Made by a program: the position numbers and the translations under genes. Source: Arachis hypogaea (lineage: Eukaryota; Streptophyta; Magnoliopsida; Fabales; Fabaceae). Taken from it: a stretch of 64,000 nucleotides of DNA. The notes beneath the pieces are model-generated. The model was not told the DNA's origin and made no database searches. It saw only the letters and a program-made list of their open reading frames with translations. Below are positions 10,122-21,564 of the stretch, in pieces. Numbering within the stretch: position 1 is the first letter of the stretch; every line of letters starts with the position of its first letter. Where the stretch lies: contig NC_092046.1 of assembly GCF_003086295.3 (NCBI RefSeq), positions 101,659,363 through 101,723,362 on the forward strand, read 5' to 3'.

Positions 10122-11426
10122 CTACCTGTTCCTTACTTTCTTCCTCTTCTTCCAATTTGTTAAGAGGAATGACTTCAAAAGAGGAGAAGATTCAGCTATT
10201 GCCCCCTGTCTTGGTTTCCTCTCAGCAAGCTTTTTGTTGTACATGGCTTGATTGAGCTTGCCTGCTATTGGTCCAGGGGTTGGATTGCTTGTGGTTGACC
10301 TCCTCTTGAATGTTGTCCTTGGTAGTTTGGTCGCAATCCTCTTTTCGGTGCTTTTGTCAATTGCCTTCACTTCTTTGAATCCAAGTCTTGGTGGTTGTGT
10401 GATTTTTGGAGTTTTGTATTCATCCAGAGCCTTTTGTATTGGTGGTTCCATGAACTCCTCCTTTATGTACTTCTCTGCCTCACTTGAGTTTGGAATGACT
10501 TCTTCACTTTCTTGCTCCTCCACTTCCTCTTTTACACCCAACATTTGTTTCAATCGCTCTATCATGGGGGAGGTTTGTCGATCTTCCCAACATTTCTTCA
10601 TCTCCTCGTCATACCTTTCAATCATGGATTCAAATGTTGAGGCGTTTTGGTCCAGGGAGGTTTGTGAGAGTTGTGAGTCTTCATGTTCTCTTGTCATCTC
10701 AAGTGCAGTTTCAGGTTCAACCACCTCATTCTTCATTGAAAGTTCACTTGATGCAGTGGCCTCCTTATCTTGCTTTTCCACTTCTTCACCCACACATTTG
10801 TCTTCATCCTCACTGGTTGATGGTTCTAAGTTTCCCCTTGTTTGCTCTAAGGACCCATTTATCTTCTCGAGGATGGTTTCTTCCCAAGATGGGGATTTTG
10901 TGTAAAATTCCACTAGTTTTCTTTGTATTTCAATGCCTTCACGGTATTCCTCATCTGTTAATTCAATGCCTTCAAGGTATTCCTCATCTTTTAATTCAAG
11001 AGATGAAGGTCGAGAGTAATTTTGGTGAAGTGAATGTGTTGTGGTGAAGTTGTGTTGAGGGGTGTGGAATGAGTTGTGTGATCGATGGGATGACTAGTAT
11101 GGATTTTGGAGGAAACTTTGTGTTGAGGCATAATCAAGTGATGAAGAACTTTCAAATGAGAAATTGGGACGTGAGGGTGGATGCTTTTCCATTCTTTGGC
11201 GATGCTTCCATCTTCCATGAGGATAATGATATGAATCATTTTGTGGTGGTGGTTGGTATCCCATATGATTTTCTTTCTCATCTTGTGGTTCTGAAGCATG
11301 GCTCCATGAATTGGAGAGCCCAGAATTTGAAGTTTCTTGGTGATATTCCCATCCATCATTAGAGATTGGTGATGGTGGGTGATATCCCATAGAATTTGTT
11401 TGATCATAAGATGAGTTGAACTCCAT
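10122..11426 (-). pseudogene. Element B single ORF: Tyr/Pro/Gln-rich, acidic, basic-tailed protein of unknown function
   Basis: Reads from an ATG at 11426 to a stop at 10122, about 434 codons, with one in-frame TAG at 11094-11096. The first 110 residues are rich in Tyr, His, Pro, Ser and Asn (SYHYPHGRWKHRQ). A 12-residue tandem repeat follows (DEEYLEGIEL / DEEYREGIEI). Residues about 190-350 are acidic and helical. The C-terminus is strongly basic and ends TNWKKRKKVRNR. Element H encodes a clear homologue (46589-47976) with the same order and the same TNWKKRKK tail, so the protein is kept in two element families that lack pol. I recognise no known domain. It could be a divergent Gag or nucleic-acid-binding protein; this is inference. 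Confidence 0.7.
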
Positions 11427-11603
11427 TTGAGTTTTGTAAAACACACAATCAAGAAAAATTGAAATTACTCATATCAGAGATGAGAATTTCTTAGTGAGGC
11501 AAAAACTCAAACACCTTGGTTTCACTTTGAAACAGAAAACAAAAATAAAGAAAATGCTTGATCTAGACTTCTCACCCACATAATCATTGTTGATCTAAAT
11601 CAA

Positions 11604-11621
11604 TCCCCGGCAACGGCGCCA
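11604..11621 (-). promoter_or_regulatory. Primer-binding site (tRNA-Asp), element B
   Basis: The minus strand reads TGGCGCCGTTGCCGGGGA, an exact match to the complement of the plant tRNA-Asp 3' end, six bases from the 5' LTR. Confidence 0.93.
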
Positions 11622-11627
11622 AAAACT

Positions 11628-13980
11628 TGATGAGTATTTTGGTGAGAAATAAATTTCTCCCAAAACACACAAATCTAACCGGCAAGTGCACCGGGTCGCA
11701 TCAAGTAATAATAACTCACGGGAGTGAGGTCGATCCCACAAGGATTGATGGATCAAGCAACTTTAGTGGGTGATTAGTTTAGTCAAGCTAACATTTATGT
11801 GAATTGTGTGAAATTGTAACCAACAGGAAGTAAAGGACAATGAGTTTAAAGTTGCAGAATGTAAATTGACAAGTAACTTAAAGAGCAAGAAATTAAAATT
11901 GCAAGAATCTTAAATGACAAGAAATTTAAATTGCATTAAATGTAAAGGGAATTGGGAATTGGATTTGCAGAAATTAAACAAGGAAAAGTTAAATTGCAAC
12001 AAGCAGAGAAGTAAAAGATGGATTTGATTGATTCGGAACCAAAACAGAAATGTAAATAAACATGAAAAGCAATAAACAGAGAATGTAAAATTGGAATTAA
12101 GATCTCAGGACCCAAGAGACTAGATAACCAAGTCTAGATCTCAATGCCTTCCTAGATCCAACAAGAACAATTGCAAAGGAAATGTAAATTGCAGAGAAAG
12201 TAGATGAAGAGCAATTAACAGAAAATTCGATTCAATTAAGCAGTAAAGAAAGCAGAGAGAAATCTCAGAGGGAGAATGAAACAGAACACCTTCAATTCTC
12301 CACCCAAGACTCAAAAACAAAGAAAAGAAAATTAAAGAGAGCTCTCAAATCCTCGTGCTCCCTAGTGGAGCCAGCCTCCTCACAAATATGAAAATGATGC
12401 CTTATATAGGCTTTACAAAATAAGAATGAAATTCAAAACAAATTACAATTAAAATGAAATTTCTATTCTAACTATCTCTTGTGCCTTTGAGTGGTGTCAA
12501 TTGGGCCCTTGCTCTTGATGGAATTGGGTTGATAAAGGCCTTGGTTGATTGCTCTTGGAGTTGGAGAAAGATCCATTGTGAACCGGGTTGAAAAACATAA
12601 AAGCTTGAGTAAAAGTTTGAGCAAAAGTTAGGGGTGTAACTTTTGCTCTAACTTTTCATATCAGCCCCATTGTTTTGCTGATACCCACGTTGGTCCAAAA
12701 GTTAGGGGTCTAACTTTTGCTCCAACGTTGGTCTCCCTTATGCATGTTCATGGTGCCAACTTTGTCCTCTTGTCATGTTGCTAAATTTATGCCCAATATA
12801 GACTATCATATATGGTTGGAAAGCTCTGAATGTCAGCTTTCTAACCCACTTAGAATCACTTCAATTGGACATCTACAACTCAAGTTATGATCATTTGAAG
12901 AGGGCATGGTCGCTGGCTTTGGTGTGCAGCGTTTGAGGTAACGTTTGCCTCAAACGTTGGCGAAAACGCCAGTTCTGGAGGCTCAAACGTATTGTCCACC
13001 CCATACTATTATACATTGTTGGAAAGCCCTGAATGTCTACTTTCCAATGCCTTGAGAATCACATCAATTGGGGCTCTACAGCTCGAGTTATACTCCATCG
13101 AAGGTGCAGAGGTCAAGTGGCCTCACTGCAGGTTGCCACCATGTTCATTTATGCACATTACGGGGCAGTTTTCTCCCTCAGTTTTAGTGTCCACCATGCA
13201 GTGCCATATATGCTTGGAAAGCTCTTGATTCCTACTTTCCATTGCTTCTTGAATCACCTCATTTGGAGCTCTGTAGCTCAAGTTATTCTTGTTGGAAGTA
13301 TACCCCTTCAAGCTGTTGTGGTGTGTGGCGCCAACGTTAGCCACCAAGTTAGGGGGCTAACGTTGGTGCAAACTTTTGCTCCTCCCCTTGTGATTTTCAT
13401 GTGCCAACGTTAGCCACCAAGTTAGGGGGCTAACGTTGGCGCAAACTTTTGGTGGCCAGGGAGGTTTTTCTCATGCCAACGTTAGCCCAAAAGTTAGGGG
13501 TCTAACGTTGGCGCAAACTTTTGGTGCCCAGGGAGTAATTTTCAAGTTCTAACGTTAGCTTCAAAGTTAGGGGTCTAACTTTGAGGCTAACTTTTCACCC
13601 AAAAGTTTGTGCAAAAGTTTGAGGTTAACTTTAGGTCCAACTTTTTGCTTCCTGGTTCAATTTCACTTATTCCATTGTCCTCTCTTTACTCCTAGCCATT
13701 CCTTCTTGCTTCACCCTTTCTCCAAGCCTTCTTCACCTATCATTAATCAACCAAACACATCAAAGCTATGCTCAAAATCATGAGATATTCATTCTTTCAT
13801 AATATGTGACAATTTAGCATAAAATCTCATGAAATAGCATGAATTCATACATGGTTGATTAAATTAAAGGAAGCATGAAAATCTACCCAATTGGCTTGCT
13901 TATGGCTCAAGAAAGTGCATAAAACCTACTGAAAACAAAGGAAAAAGCATAGAAAAACATGACATGGTAACATGTCATCA
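11628..13980 (-). repeat. Element B 5' LTR
   Basis: 2353 bp, nearly identical to 6022-8375. The U3 end carries a perfect 8-bp hairpin (ATGACATG / loop / CATGTCAT, 13959-13978). TATATAA is at plus-strand 12402-12408. U5 hairpins are at 11679-11694 (CCGG...CCGG) and 11715-11728 (CTCAC...GTGAG). Confidence 0.92.
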
Positions 13981-14873
13981 GGCCCCAAGATAAGACCACA
14001 TTGGAAAGTGCTAGCAATGGGTCTATGAAAAAGTACAAGACCACTGATGAGGCATGGCAATTGATTAGCAGCTTAGCTGAATCTACGAGGAATCATAGGC
14101 AGAAACAAGGCCGTGCAAAAGCCGTTGCAGAAGTATCCTCTAGCAGAGAGACTGCTGCTCTAACTCAGAGTATCTGTGAAATGACCAACTTGCTAAAGCA
14201 GATGCAATTGAACCAACAACAAGTTCAGCAAGCTCAACCTTCTCCACCACAGCAAAACCAACAGTTAGTCCCACAAAGAGTTTGTGGAATCTGTGCTAAT
14301 TACAGCCATTATACTGACGAATGTCCGCAGTTCCAGCAGGAAGACAACACCGTGGTAGCCACTCATAACTTCTATGACCGCCCCAACCAAGGGTACAATC
14401 AAGGTGGCAACTACAGCCATGGATGGCAGGACAATTCTAACCAGAATTGGAGGGACAACAACAACAACAGAGGAGGCAGAGATAATCAGGAAAATCAGAG
14501 GTGGAATAACAATAACAACAGGCAGCAGAACCAGTACCAACCTTATAGAGCACCTCACCTAAGGCAATCCCAAGGACCACATAATACCCTACAGCAGACC
14601 TCTCAAATTACCTATCCTTCTTCTTCTGCTAATGATGACTTACTACAATTAATTGATCAGAGACAACAGACCATGGAGAGTAACATTAATGCCACTCTAA
14701 ATGGTCTGAACGCTACTTTGCAAGCTCTTGTCTCACAGATTGGATTAATGAACAACTCTAATAACCAACCTTCGAGCTCCAGTGGAATTCCCTCTCAACC
14801 ATTACCCAATCCCAAGGGTGGTATTAATGCCATCACCCTGAGGTCCGGAACCACACTGCAGGAGAGGAACTAG
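13981..14873 (+). pseudogene. gag: Element A gag, C-terminal part with CCHC zinc knuckle
   Basis: The gag frame resumes at 13983 after element B. About 297 codons follow to a TAG at 14871. The piece has a CX2CX4HX4C zinc knuckle (CGICANYSHYTDEC, near 14285-14330), the usual RNA-binding nucleocapsid motif. After that comes an Asn/Gln/Gly-rich tract and a helical stretch (LLQLIDQRQQTMESNINATL). The TAG is best explained as a CAG-to-TAG change, because the frame stays open and homologous downstream. Together with 5317-6021 it makes one gag reading frame of normal Athila size. Confidence 0.9.
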
Positions 14874-15890
14874 GAGGAGCCAAGCTCACCAGAACACGCC
14901 TCAGCTGAAGAGGTAGGGGAAATAGAAGATGTTGAAGAGGAAGAAGACATATATGACATAGCTGAAAAAGAAGAAGCTCGACCACAGGAGGAAGCATAAA
15001 AAGGCGCAGACACTGCAGAAGACACCACTCCTATTCTATTTTCACAACTTGCAAGGAAGCCCAGGAAACAGCTGGAACCTGATCCAAAAATGGTAGAGAT
15101 ATTCAAAAAGGTTGAGGTAACTATTCCTCTATTTGATGTTATTCAACAGGTACCTAAGTATACAAAGTTTCTAAAAGATTTATGTATACATAAAGACCAA
15201 ATTAATGAATTAGAAACTATTCCTTTAGGAAGTTCTATATCTGCTTTAATGGGAGGTTTACCTGAAAAGTGTAGTGACCCAGGTACTTGTATAGTTAATT
15301 GTACTATTGGTGGTGTGATAATTTCTGACTGCATGTGTGATTTAGGAGCATGTGTGAGTATAATGCCTTTGTCTATATATGATGTTTTGAGGCTCCCTCC
15401 CTTAAAAAGGTCGGCAGCTCGTTTTGTGTTAGCAGATAAAAGCATTATTACAGTGGTTGGAGTTGCTGAAGATGTCTTAGTGGGCATTAAGGGACTCACG
15501 TTCCCCACTGATTTTTATATCCTGGAAATGCCCCAAAATGACTCAGACGAGCCATCATCAATCCTACTCGGAAGGCCACTCTTGAAGACCTCAAAGTTTA
15601 AATTAGATGCTTTTTTAGGAACATACTCTTTTGAAATAGATGGCCGAATAGTGATCTTCAACCTGAATGGAGTTATGATGCACCCTCCAGAGGATCATTC
15701 TATCCTCCAGTCTGACATTATAGATGAAACCGTGGCTGAAGTTCACCAGGAGGAATTTGAAGAGAAGCACACAGGACAAGGCCCAAGTGTGGGGACATTC
15801 TCAGAGGACAATGACAGTGCCTTACCACTGTCACCAGCTCCAGACAACCCAGAGCCTGAACATGATCAGAAGTTAGAATTAAAACCCTTC
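14874..15890 (+). pseudogene. Element A aspartic protease region
   Basis: Continues in the same frame as gag. It has a further TAA at 14997 in an acidic linker, then a protease domain at about 15280-15690. The active-site motif is DLGA (15339-15350) in the context CDLGACVSIMP, and the second conserved part is SSILLGRPLLKTSKF. This pepsin-like enzyme would cut the polyprotein. The frame leaves register at about 15890: the downstream homologous reading (towards RT) lies in another frame and shifts again near 16115, where a few codons appear deleted. Confidence 0.87.
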
Positions 15891-17640
15891 CTCCACACCT
15901 CAAATATGCTTACCTTGAAGACCGGCAGAAGTTTCCGGTTATCATTGCAAGGGAACTCACTTCTCAACAGGAAGAGCAGCTACTTGGTGTGCTGAGGAGG
16001 CACAAGAAGGCAATTGGTTGGAGTTCGGCAGGCATAGTAGGCATCAATCCTCAAGTCTGTGAGCATAGGATAATTTTAGAAGAGGGAGCAAGACCTGTCC
16101 GTCAACCCCAGAGAAGACTGAAGAGGTTGTCAAAAAGGAAGTGACCAGACTACTAGAGGCAGATATCATCTATCCCATCTCAGAGAGTGAATGGGTAAGC
16201 CCAGTACAAGTGGTGCCAAAGAATTCTGGAGTCACTGTAGTAAAGAATGAGCATGGAGAGCTCCTAACAAACAGAGTTCAGAATGCCTGGAGGGTCTGCA
16301 TTGACTACAGATGCCTCAACCAAGCAACCCGTAAGGATCACTATCCTCTTCCATTCATTGATCAAATGCTGGATTGCCTGTCAGGTAAATCACATTATTA
16401 TTTTCTAGATGGTTACACATGTTATTTCCAGATTCATATAGCTCTTGAGGATTAGGAAAAGACCACTTTTACATGTCCTTTTGGGACTTATGCTTACAAG
16501 AGAATGCCCTTTGGCTTGTGCAATGCACCAGCTACTTTCCAGAGGTGCATAATGAGTCTTTTCTCTGATCTTATTGAGGAATGTATGGAGGTTTTTATGG
16601 ATGATTTTAGTGTTTATGGCGATTCCTTTAGCCTTTGCTTAGATGGATTATCTAGAGTATTAGATAGATGTGTCAGTACAAACCTGGTATTAAATTTTGA
16701 AAAATGTCACTTTATGGTTAAACAAGGGATTGTACTAGGACATGTTGTGTTTAACACTGGCATTTCTGTAGATCCAGCAAAGGTGGATGTTATTTCTAGT
16801 TTACCTTACCCCTCTTCTGTGAGGGAGGTCCGTTCTTTCCTTGGCCATGCAGGTTTTTACAGGAGGTTCATTAAGGACTTCAGTAAGGTAGCACTTCCCT
16901 TATCCAGGCTACTGCAGAAAGTTATTGAGTTCGAGTTTAGTGAAAATTGCAAACAAGCGTTTGATAAGCTGAAGACCGCACTGACTCAAGCTCCAATTGT
17001 AAGAGGACTAGACTGGATCCAACCATTTGAAATAATGTGCGATGCTTCCAACCATACAGTAGGAGCAGCACTGGCTCAGCGTGAAGATAAGGATCCTTTT
17101 GTTATTGCTTACGCGTCTAAAACTTTAGATGCCGCTCAGTCGAATTACACTACTACTGAGAAAGAGCTTCTTGCTATTGTTTTTGCTTTGGATAAATTCT
17201 GAGCCTATTTACTTGGTACGAAAGTAGTAGTGTATTCAGACCACGCAGCTCTAAAGTATTTATTAACTAAAAAGGAGTCCAAACCAAGGCTTATACGTTG
17301 GATACTGCTATTACAAGAATTTGATTTAGAAATTAAGGATAGGAGTGGTAACCAGAATTTAGTGGCAGACCACTTGAGTCACCTTAAACATATTACAGAT
17401 GACTCCACTCCTATAGCTGATAATTTCCCATTTGATAACCTGCAAGCAGTATCTGAGATAGTCCCTTGGTATGCACCTGTAGCTAATTATCTAGTTAGCC
17501 GCACCTTTCCTCCAAACTTTTCTAAGCATCAAAGAGACAAGCTGAAAAGCGAGTCTAAATATTATATATGGGATGAACCATATTTATGGAGATGTGGCGC
17601 TGACCAGATAATTAGACGGTGTGTGCCTCAATCAGAATTC
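15891..17640 (+). pseudogene. pol: Element A reverse transcriptase and RNase H
   Basis: RT runs from about 16140 to 16900 with CIDYRCLNQATRKDHYPLPF, MPFGLCNAPATFQR and the catalytic FMDD (16594-16605), then [16 protein letters not shown]. RNase H follows at about 17030-17390 with [30 protein letters not shown] and VADHLSHL. It would copy element RNA to cDNA. All of it is in plus frame 1 from 16141 on, broken by TAG at 16453 and TGA at 17200. Both stops fit C-to-T changes of CAG and CGA. Catalytic residues are otherwise intact. Confidence 0.92.
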
Positions 17641-18771
17641 TAGTCCATCTTAGAGGCCTGTCACTCATCTGAGAGTGGAGGACATTTTGGCCCTCAAAGA
17701 ACTGCTAGAAAAATCTTAAACTGTGGATTCTGGTGGCCTACTCTTTTTAAGGATGCTGCTGAATTTTGTAGATCTTGTTTTCCATGCCAGAAATTTGGTA
17801 ATATATCCAGGAAGGATGAGATGCCTCAACAGAATATGCTTTTCTGTGAAATTTTTTATGTTTGGGGCATTGACTTCATGGGTCCATTTCCAAATTCTAA
17901 TGGTTATTTCTATATATTGTTAGCTGTGGATTACGTTTCCAAATGGGTGGAAGCAATTCCTACCCGCAATGATGATGCTAACACTGTTGTTTCCTTTGTG
18001 AGAAACCATATTATTTGTCGCTTTGGATCACCACGAGCAATCGTGAGCGATCAAGGCACCCATTTTTGTAACAGGAGACTAATAAGACTAATGAAGAAGC
18101 ATGGGATAATTGATAAAGTTGCAATAGCCTACCATCCTCAGACTAATAGGCAAGCTGAGGTGTCAAATAGAGAGATAAAGCGTATCTTGCAGAAGATAGT
18201 CAAACCTCATAGAAGAGACTGGAGCACCAGGCTACAAGATGCACTCTGGGCATACAGAACAGCATACAAAACACCCATTGGGATGAGTCCTTTCCGCTTA
18301 GTTTATGGAAAAGCTTGTCATCTCCCTGTTGAAATAGAGCATAAAGCCTTTTGGGCAGTAAAGGAATGCAACATGGGAATTGAGAGAGCCGGAGCTGAAA
18401 GGAAATTGTAACTGCAGGAACTGGAGAGCCTTTGCCTAGAAGCTTATGAGAACTCAAGACTATACAAGGAGAAGATGAAAGCTGTACATGATCAGCACAT
18501 TAGGAGGAAGGAGTTCCAACCTGAGGACTTAGTCCTCCTTTATAAATCTCGACTGAGGCTCATGTCAGGCAAGTTGAGATCAAGATGGGAAGGTCCATAC
18601 AGAGTAGAGAAGGCCGAACCGTACGGAGTCTATCACCTAAGCCATCCTTCAAGCTCTGAACATATCAAAGTTAATGGACATCGTTTAAAGCCGTACCATG
18701 GCGAGAAGCTGAAGAAAAACAAGGAGCTTGAGATCTTCCTCTTGGAAGATACCCACATAGCCGAAAACTGA
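17641..18771 (+). pseudogene. Element A integrase
   Basis: The same frame continues through a TAG at 17641. The HHCC zinc finger shows as [13 protein letters not shown] and CRSCFPCQ. The DDE core shows D in WGIDFMGPF (about 17867), D in [10 protein letters not shown] (about 18045) and E in RQAEVSN (about 18150). The C-terminal part ([40 protein letters not shown]) is the usual Athila integrase tail, without a chromodomain. A TAA at 18409 interrupts it; the natural stop is at 18769-18771. It would insert cDNA into the genome. Confidence 0.92.
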
Positions 18772-20302
18772 GCTAGTGGAGCGTCCGACTTACGGACGTT
18801 AAAGCAAAGTGCTAGGTGGGAGACAACCCACCATGGTATGATCGTTCTTTTCTTTATTTTTAGTTTTCTTATTCAATAACTCTTCTCTTCATTAGTACAT
18901 TTCGTGTATCTGCATTTCCATACTTTTATTTTAAAAAAAAACAATTCACGCGACACGACCGCCTCATTGACACGTCCGCATCGTAGGTGTGGGAGAGAAT
19001 AATAAATTAAACAGAGAGTCACGCGAGAGCATGGCTGGAGGCGTGCCAATGGCACAAATTGTCCCACGCGACCGCGTCGCCGACGGGACCGCGTCATATG
19101 GGAATAATGGCATCCCACGCGACTGCGTGCCCCACGCGGCCGCGTGACCAGGATTTCGACGTCAAAGTGGTGCACACCCGAAAGTTGTGCTAGAGTGGTG
19201 CTGGACTGGTGTTGGACGCGTAGTCCCTCTCACGCGATCGCGTGCCCCACGCGGCCGCGTCGTATCCCAATAATTGACCACTCACGCGATCGCATGCCCC
19301 ATGCGATCGCGTCACCCAAAAATTTGGCATTTAATGATTTTGAACAGAGAGTTGTGCGAGTGCGCAGCTGCCTTCGCGCCAATGGCATAAAATGGGTCAC
19401 GCGACCTCGTGACCGACGCGACCGCGTCATTCAGTTTAAGCGCAAGCCGCGTGATCGCGTGACCGACGCAACCGCGTCGCTTGCGTCGCACAGTTTTCCT
19501 AATTTGCCAATTATCATATCTTTCTCTCCCCAAATCCTATTTTCTCCTTTCCCTCCTTATTTCTTCTCCCTCCCTTCCTTCCTTCTTCCTTCTTTCTCAC
19601 TTTTTCCTCTCTCTCACCCCCATTAACAAGGTTTTTCTTTTTTTTCTCCTTTCCTCCTTACTTTTCTATTATTCTTCTTATTTTTATATGTTATCTTCTT
19701 TTCTTTTCTTTTTACTTTCATTGCTCATATCTTCTTCCTTTCTTTTTCCTTTTTACTTGGTGTTATAAATTTATTTGAGTCATTGTTTTTCATTATATAC
19801 TTGTGGATTGTTATAAATTTGTTTGACAATTATATATTACTTTTTCAAGGGATGCTTGCATGTTCACTTTCATACTTTCCATAACTTAATCATCATGCAT
19901 GCTATGTGTTTGTGAAAAAGCTCATATGGCATTATGAACTTCTCTATATTTTTCTACTCTAATATTCAATGCTTGCTTTTCACAAATTCCCTTTACTATT
20001 TTATTCCTTGAATTTAATTGTCAATACAAACGTGATGGTTAGTTACAAGTGATGACATATTTAAATTGGACATTGAATGCTTGATATATGCTACTCATGC
20101 CTTTGTCTGCATGCCAATAAACCCCTTGCATTTATTTGTCCCCATATGCACTTGCTATATTTCCATTAATGAACTTTTCACATGTAGTCCGGACCATGTG
20201 TTAACGTCATTCTTCTTTATTGTGCATTGATTATCACTCACATCACCCTCTTCCTTGCTTTACCCCTTTAAATTTAATTTACTTTCTCTTCCCTTTTTCA
20301 GG
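18772..20302 (+). other. Element A spacer between pol and ORF3: hairpin, ACGCG palindromes, pyrimidine tract
   Basis: Just after the pol stop is a CGTCCG...CGGACG hairpin (about 18782-18798), then a GGTGGG / AGACAA / CCCACC hairpin (18815-18832). From 18950 to 19500 there are many GC-rich palindromes of the type ACGCGACCGCGT, like those in A's LTR and in element F (36485-36990). From 19520 to 19760 a pyrimidine-rich run follows. No credible gene. Confidence 0.75.
18815..18832 (+). promoter_or_regulatory. Post-pol conserved hairpin, element A
   Basis: GGTGGG, loop AGACAA, CCCACC, 43 bases after the pol stop. Homologous hairpins follow the coding region in F (36320-36337), H (48000-48017), D (54751-54766), E (62014-62031) and C (24550-24565, minus), where the stem is (G)TTGGG/CCCAA(C) and the loop AGGCAA. 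Confidence 0.65.
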
Positions 20303-21553
20303 ATAGCCACCAAGAAAGGAAAGGAGAAAGCTACTCCCAAACAACCAGCAAGAAGAGGAACAAAAAGAGTATTGGTGGCAAAACCCTCTTCAACTGCAGT
20401 AAAGCCTTCAACAAAGAAAACAAAAAGGATTATAAAGGTTGATGATAAAGAAAAAGCCTTCCCAGCAAAGGACACTGCGCGATTTCCCAATCGTTACTGT
20501 GAGCAGATGTTCCCCATCCTGGCTGAAAGGAGTTACAACAACGAATACCTTCTTCTCCTCCCGCCCAATATTGCTACCTTTGTTGAGCCGTAAATTGCCA
20601 GAAGACAATGGGGTTTCCTACAAAGACAGCCAATGCAGGTCAATCTTTCTTGGGTAGTCGAGTTCTACTCCAACTTCCACCTGCCAACCCTGCAGTCTGT
20701 CTATGTCCGTCAGCAGCAAGGCCCCATTACTGAAGAAGCCATTCAAAAAGCTCTAGGTCTTCCCCCTGTTCTAGAAGGATTGGACGCCTTTCAGGAAGCC
20801 GCACTCAAGCGCCAGATGTACCAATTTGACTGGGACGCCATTCTCAGAGTTATCGCACACCTGGCAGCAGATGAATCTACGGATACCATCGTACCCGCCC
20901 TAAGGGAATTTCGGCTTCAGCACTTACCTTGGAGGCTCGCGTATGGGCACAGATTATGTCCCATTACGTCTTTCCGAGCACTCGAGTCCTCCTTCACTGC
21001 GGACATGGCCGTTCTACTATGGTGCATCCTTACAGACCAACCTCTGAATCTACCAAGACATATCCGGAATTCCATGGGACACGTACAAATTGCTGGCAAC
21101 TTACCTTTTCCCGCCCTGGTCTCAGATCTTGTCTCAGCAGCCGGAGTCTCCTACAGAGCTGGGGACACCAAAGCCATGCTTCCCGGGGATGATCAGTATG
21201 TCCCTAACGGGAAGTACCTTAGACTTCCAGTAGCCACTATCAGCCAGCCTACTGAACCAGTTGAAGATATTCCTTCTTCAACACCACAGGCACCTACAAC
21301 AGCCCAACTGCTCCATCAGATACTTGAAAAGTTGGATCGGCATGAACAGAAAGCTAAGATGAGAGAGCGTCATAACAAGCGCCGATTCACAAACCTCAAG
21401 GAGCTGATCATGGGAAAATTCAAGGACTCAGATACCCCGGACTCCACTTCCTTTACCAGCACAGGGAGCCACGATGGCCCCGACGATGGAGATACTGCTA
21501 CCAACCCACCTTTGTTCCTGACAGATGGCACCGAGGACGGTGCAAAGCCTTAA
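20303..21553 (+). pseudogene. Element A ORF3 (env-position plant-transposon-type protein), start codon lost
   Basis: About 416 codons in plus frame 2, positioned where Athila elements carry an env-like ORF. The expected start reads ATA at 20303 (ATA GCC ACC AAG); element F has ATG GCC ACC at the same place (37583). A lysine-rich start leads to a globular part (ARFPNRYCEQMFPILAERSY, then QPMQVNLSWVVEFYSNFHLP). The tail is charged. An in-frame TAA lies at 20591. I see no signal peptide or membrane span, so an envelope role is not supported. It resembles proteins labelled 'putative plant transposon protein', by memory only. The stop codon TAA is part of the TTAAGTGTGGGGAGG motif that follows. 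Confidence 0.75.
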
Positions 21554-21564
21554 GTGTGGGGAGG
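21528..21564 (+). promoter_or_regulatory. Internal hairpin and PPT-like motif, element A
   Basis: Hairpin GCACCG / AGGA / CGGTGC (21528-21543), then TTAAGTGTGGGGAGG (21550-21564). The same motif sits directly before the 3' LTR (22965-22979). F has the pair at 37701-37736. It looks like an internal copy of the polypurine-tract region. Confidence 0.6.

Larger units (their letters stand above)
6022..13980 (-). mobile_element. Element B: young non-autonomous LTR retrotransposon in the gag of A
   Basis: Minus-strand element of 7.96 kb: 5' LTR 11628-13980, perfect tRNA-Asp primer site 11604-11621, one long ORF 11426-10122, 1.7 kb of non-coding DNA, and 3' LTR 6022-8375. There is no gag-like capsid domain, protease, RT or integrase, so it must be mobilised in trans. 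Comparing the 2.35-kb LTRs by eye I count roughly 20 differences (about 1%), the lowest divergence in the window, which fits its place as the innermost insertion. Confidence 0.92.

Noticed and set aside
10252..10905. 217-codon plus-strand ORF
   Set aside because: Antisense shadow of the element B protein, whose minus-strand frame is supported by the H homologue.
20303..21553. Calling element A ORF3 a retroviral envelope
   Set aside because: No signal peptide, transmembrane segment or fusion-peptide-like stretch is visible; only the position matches.
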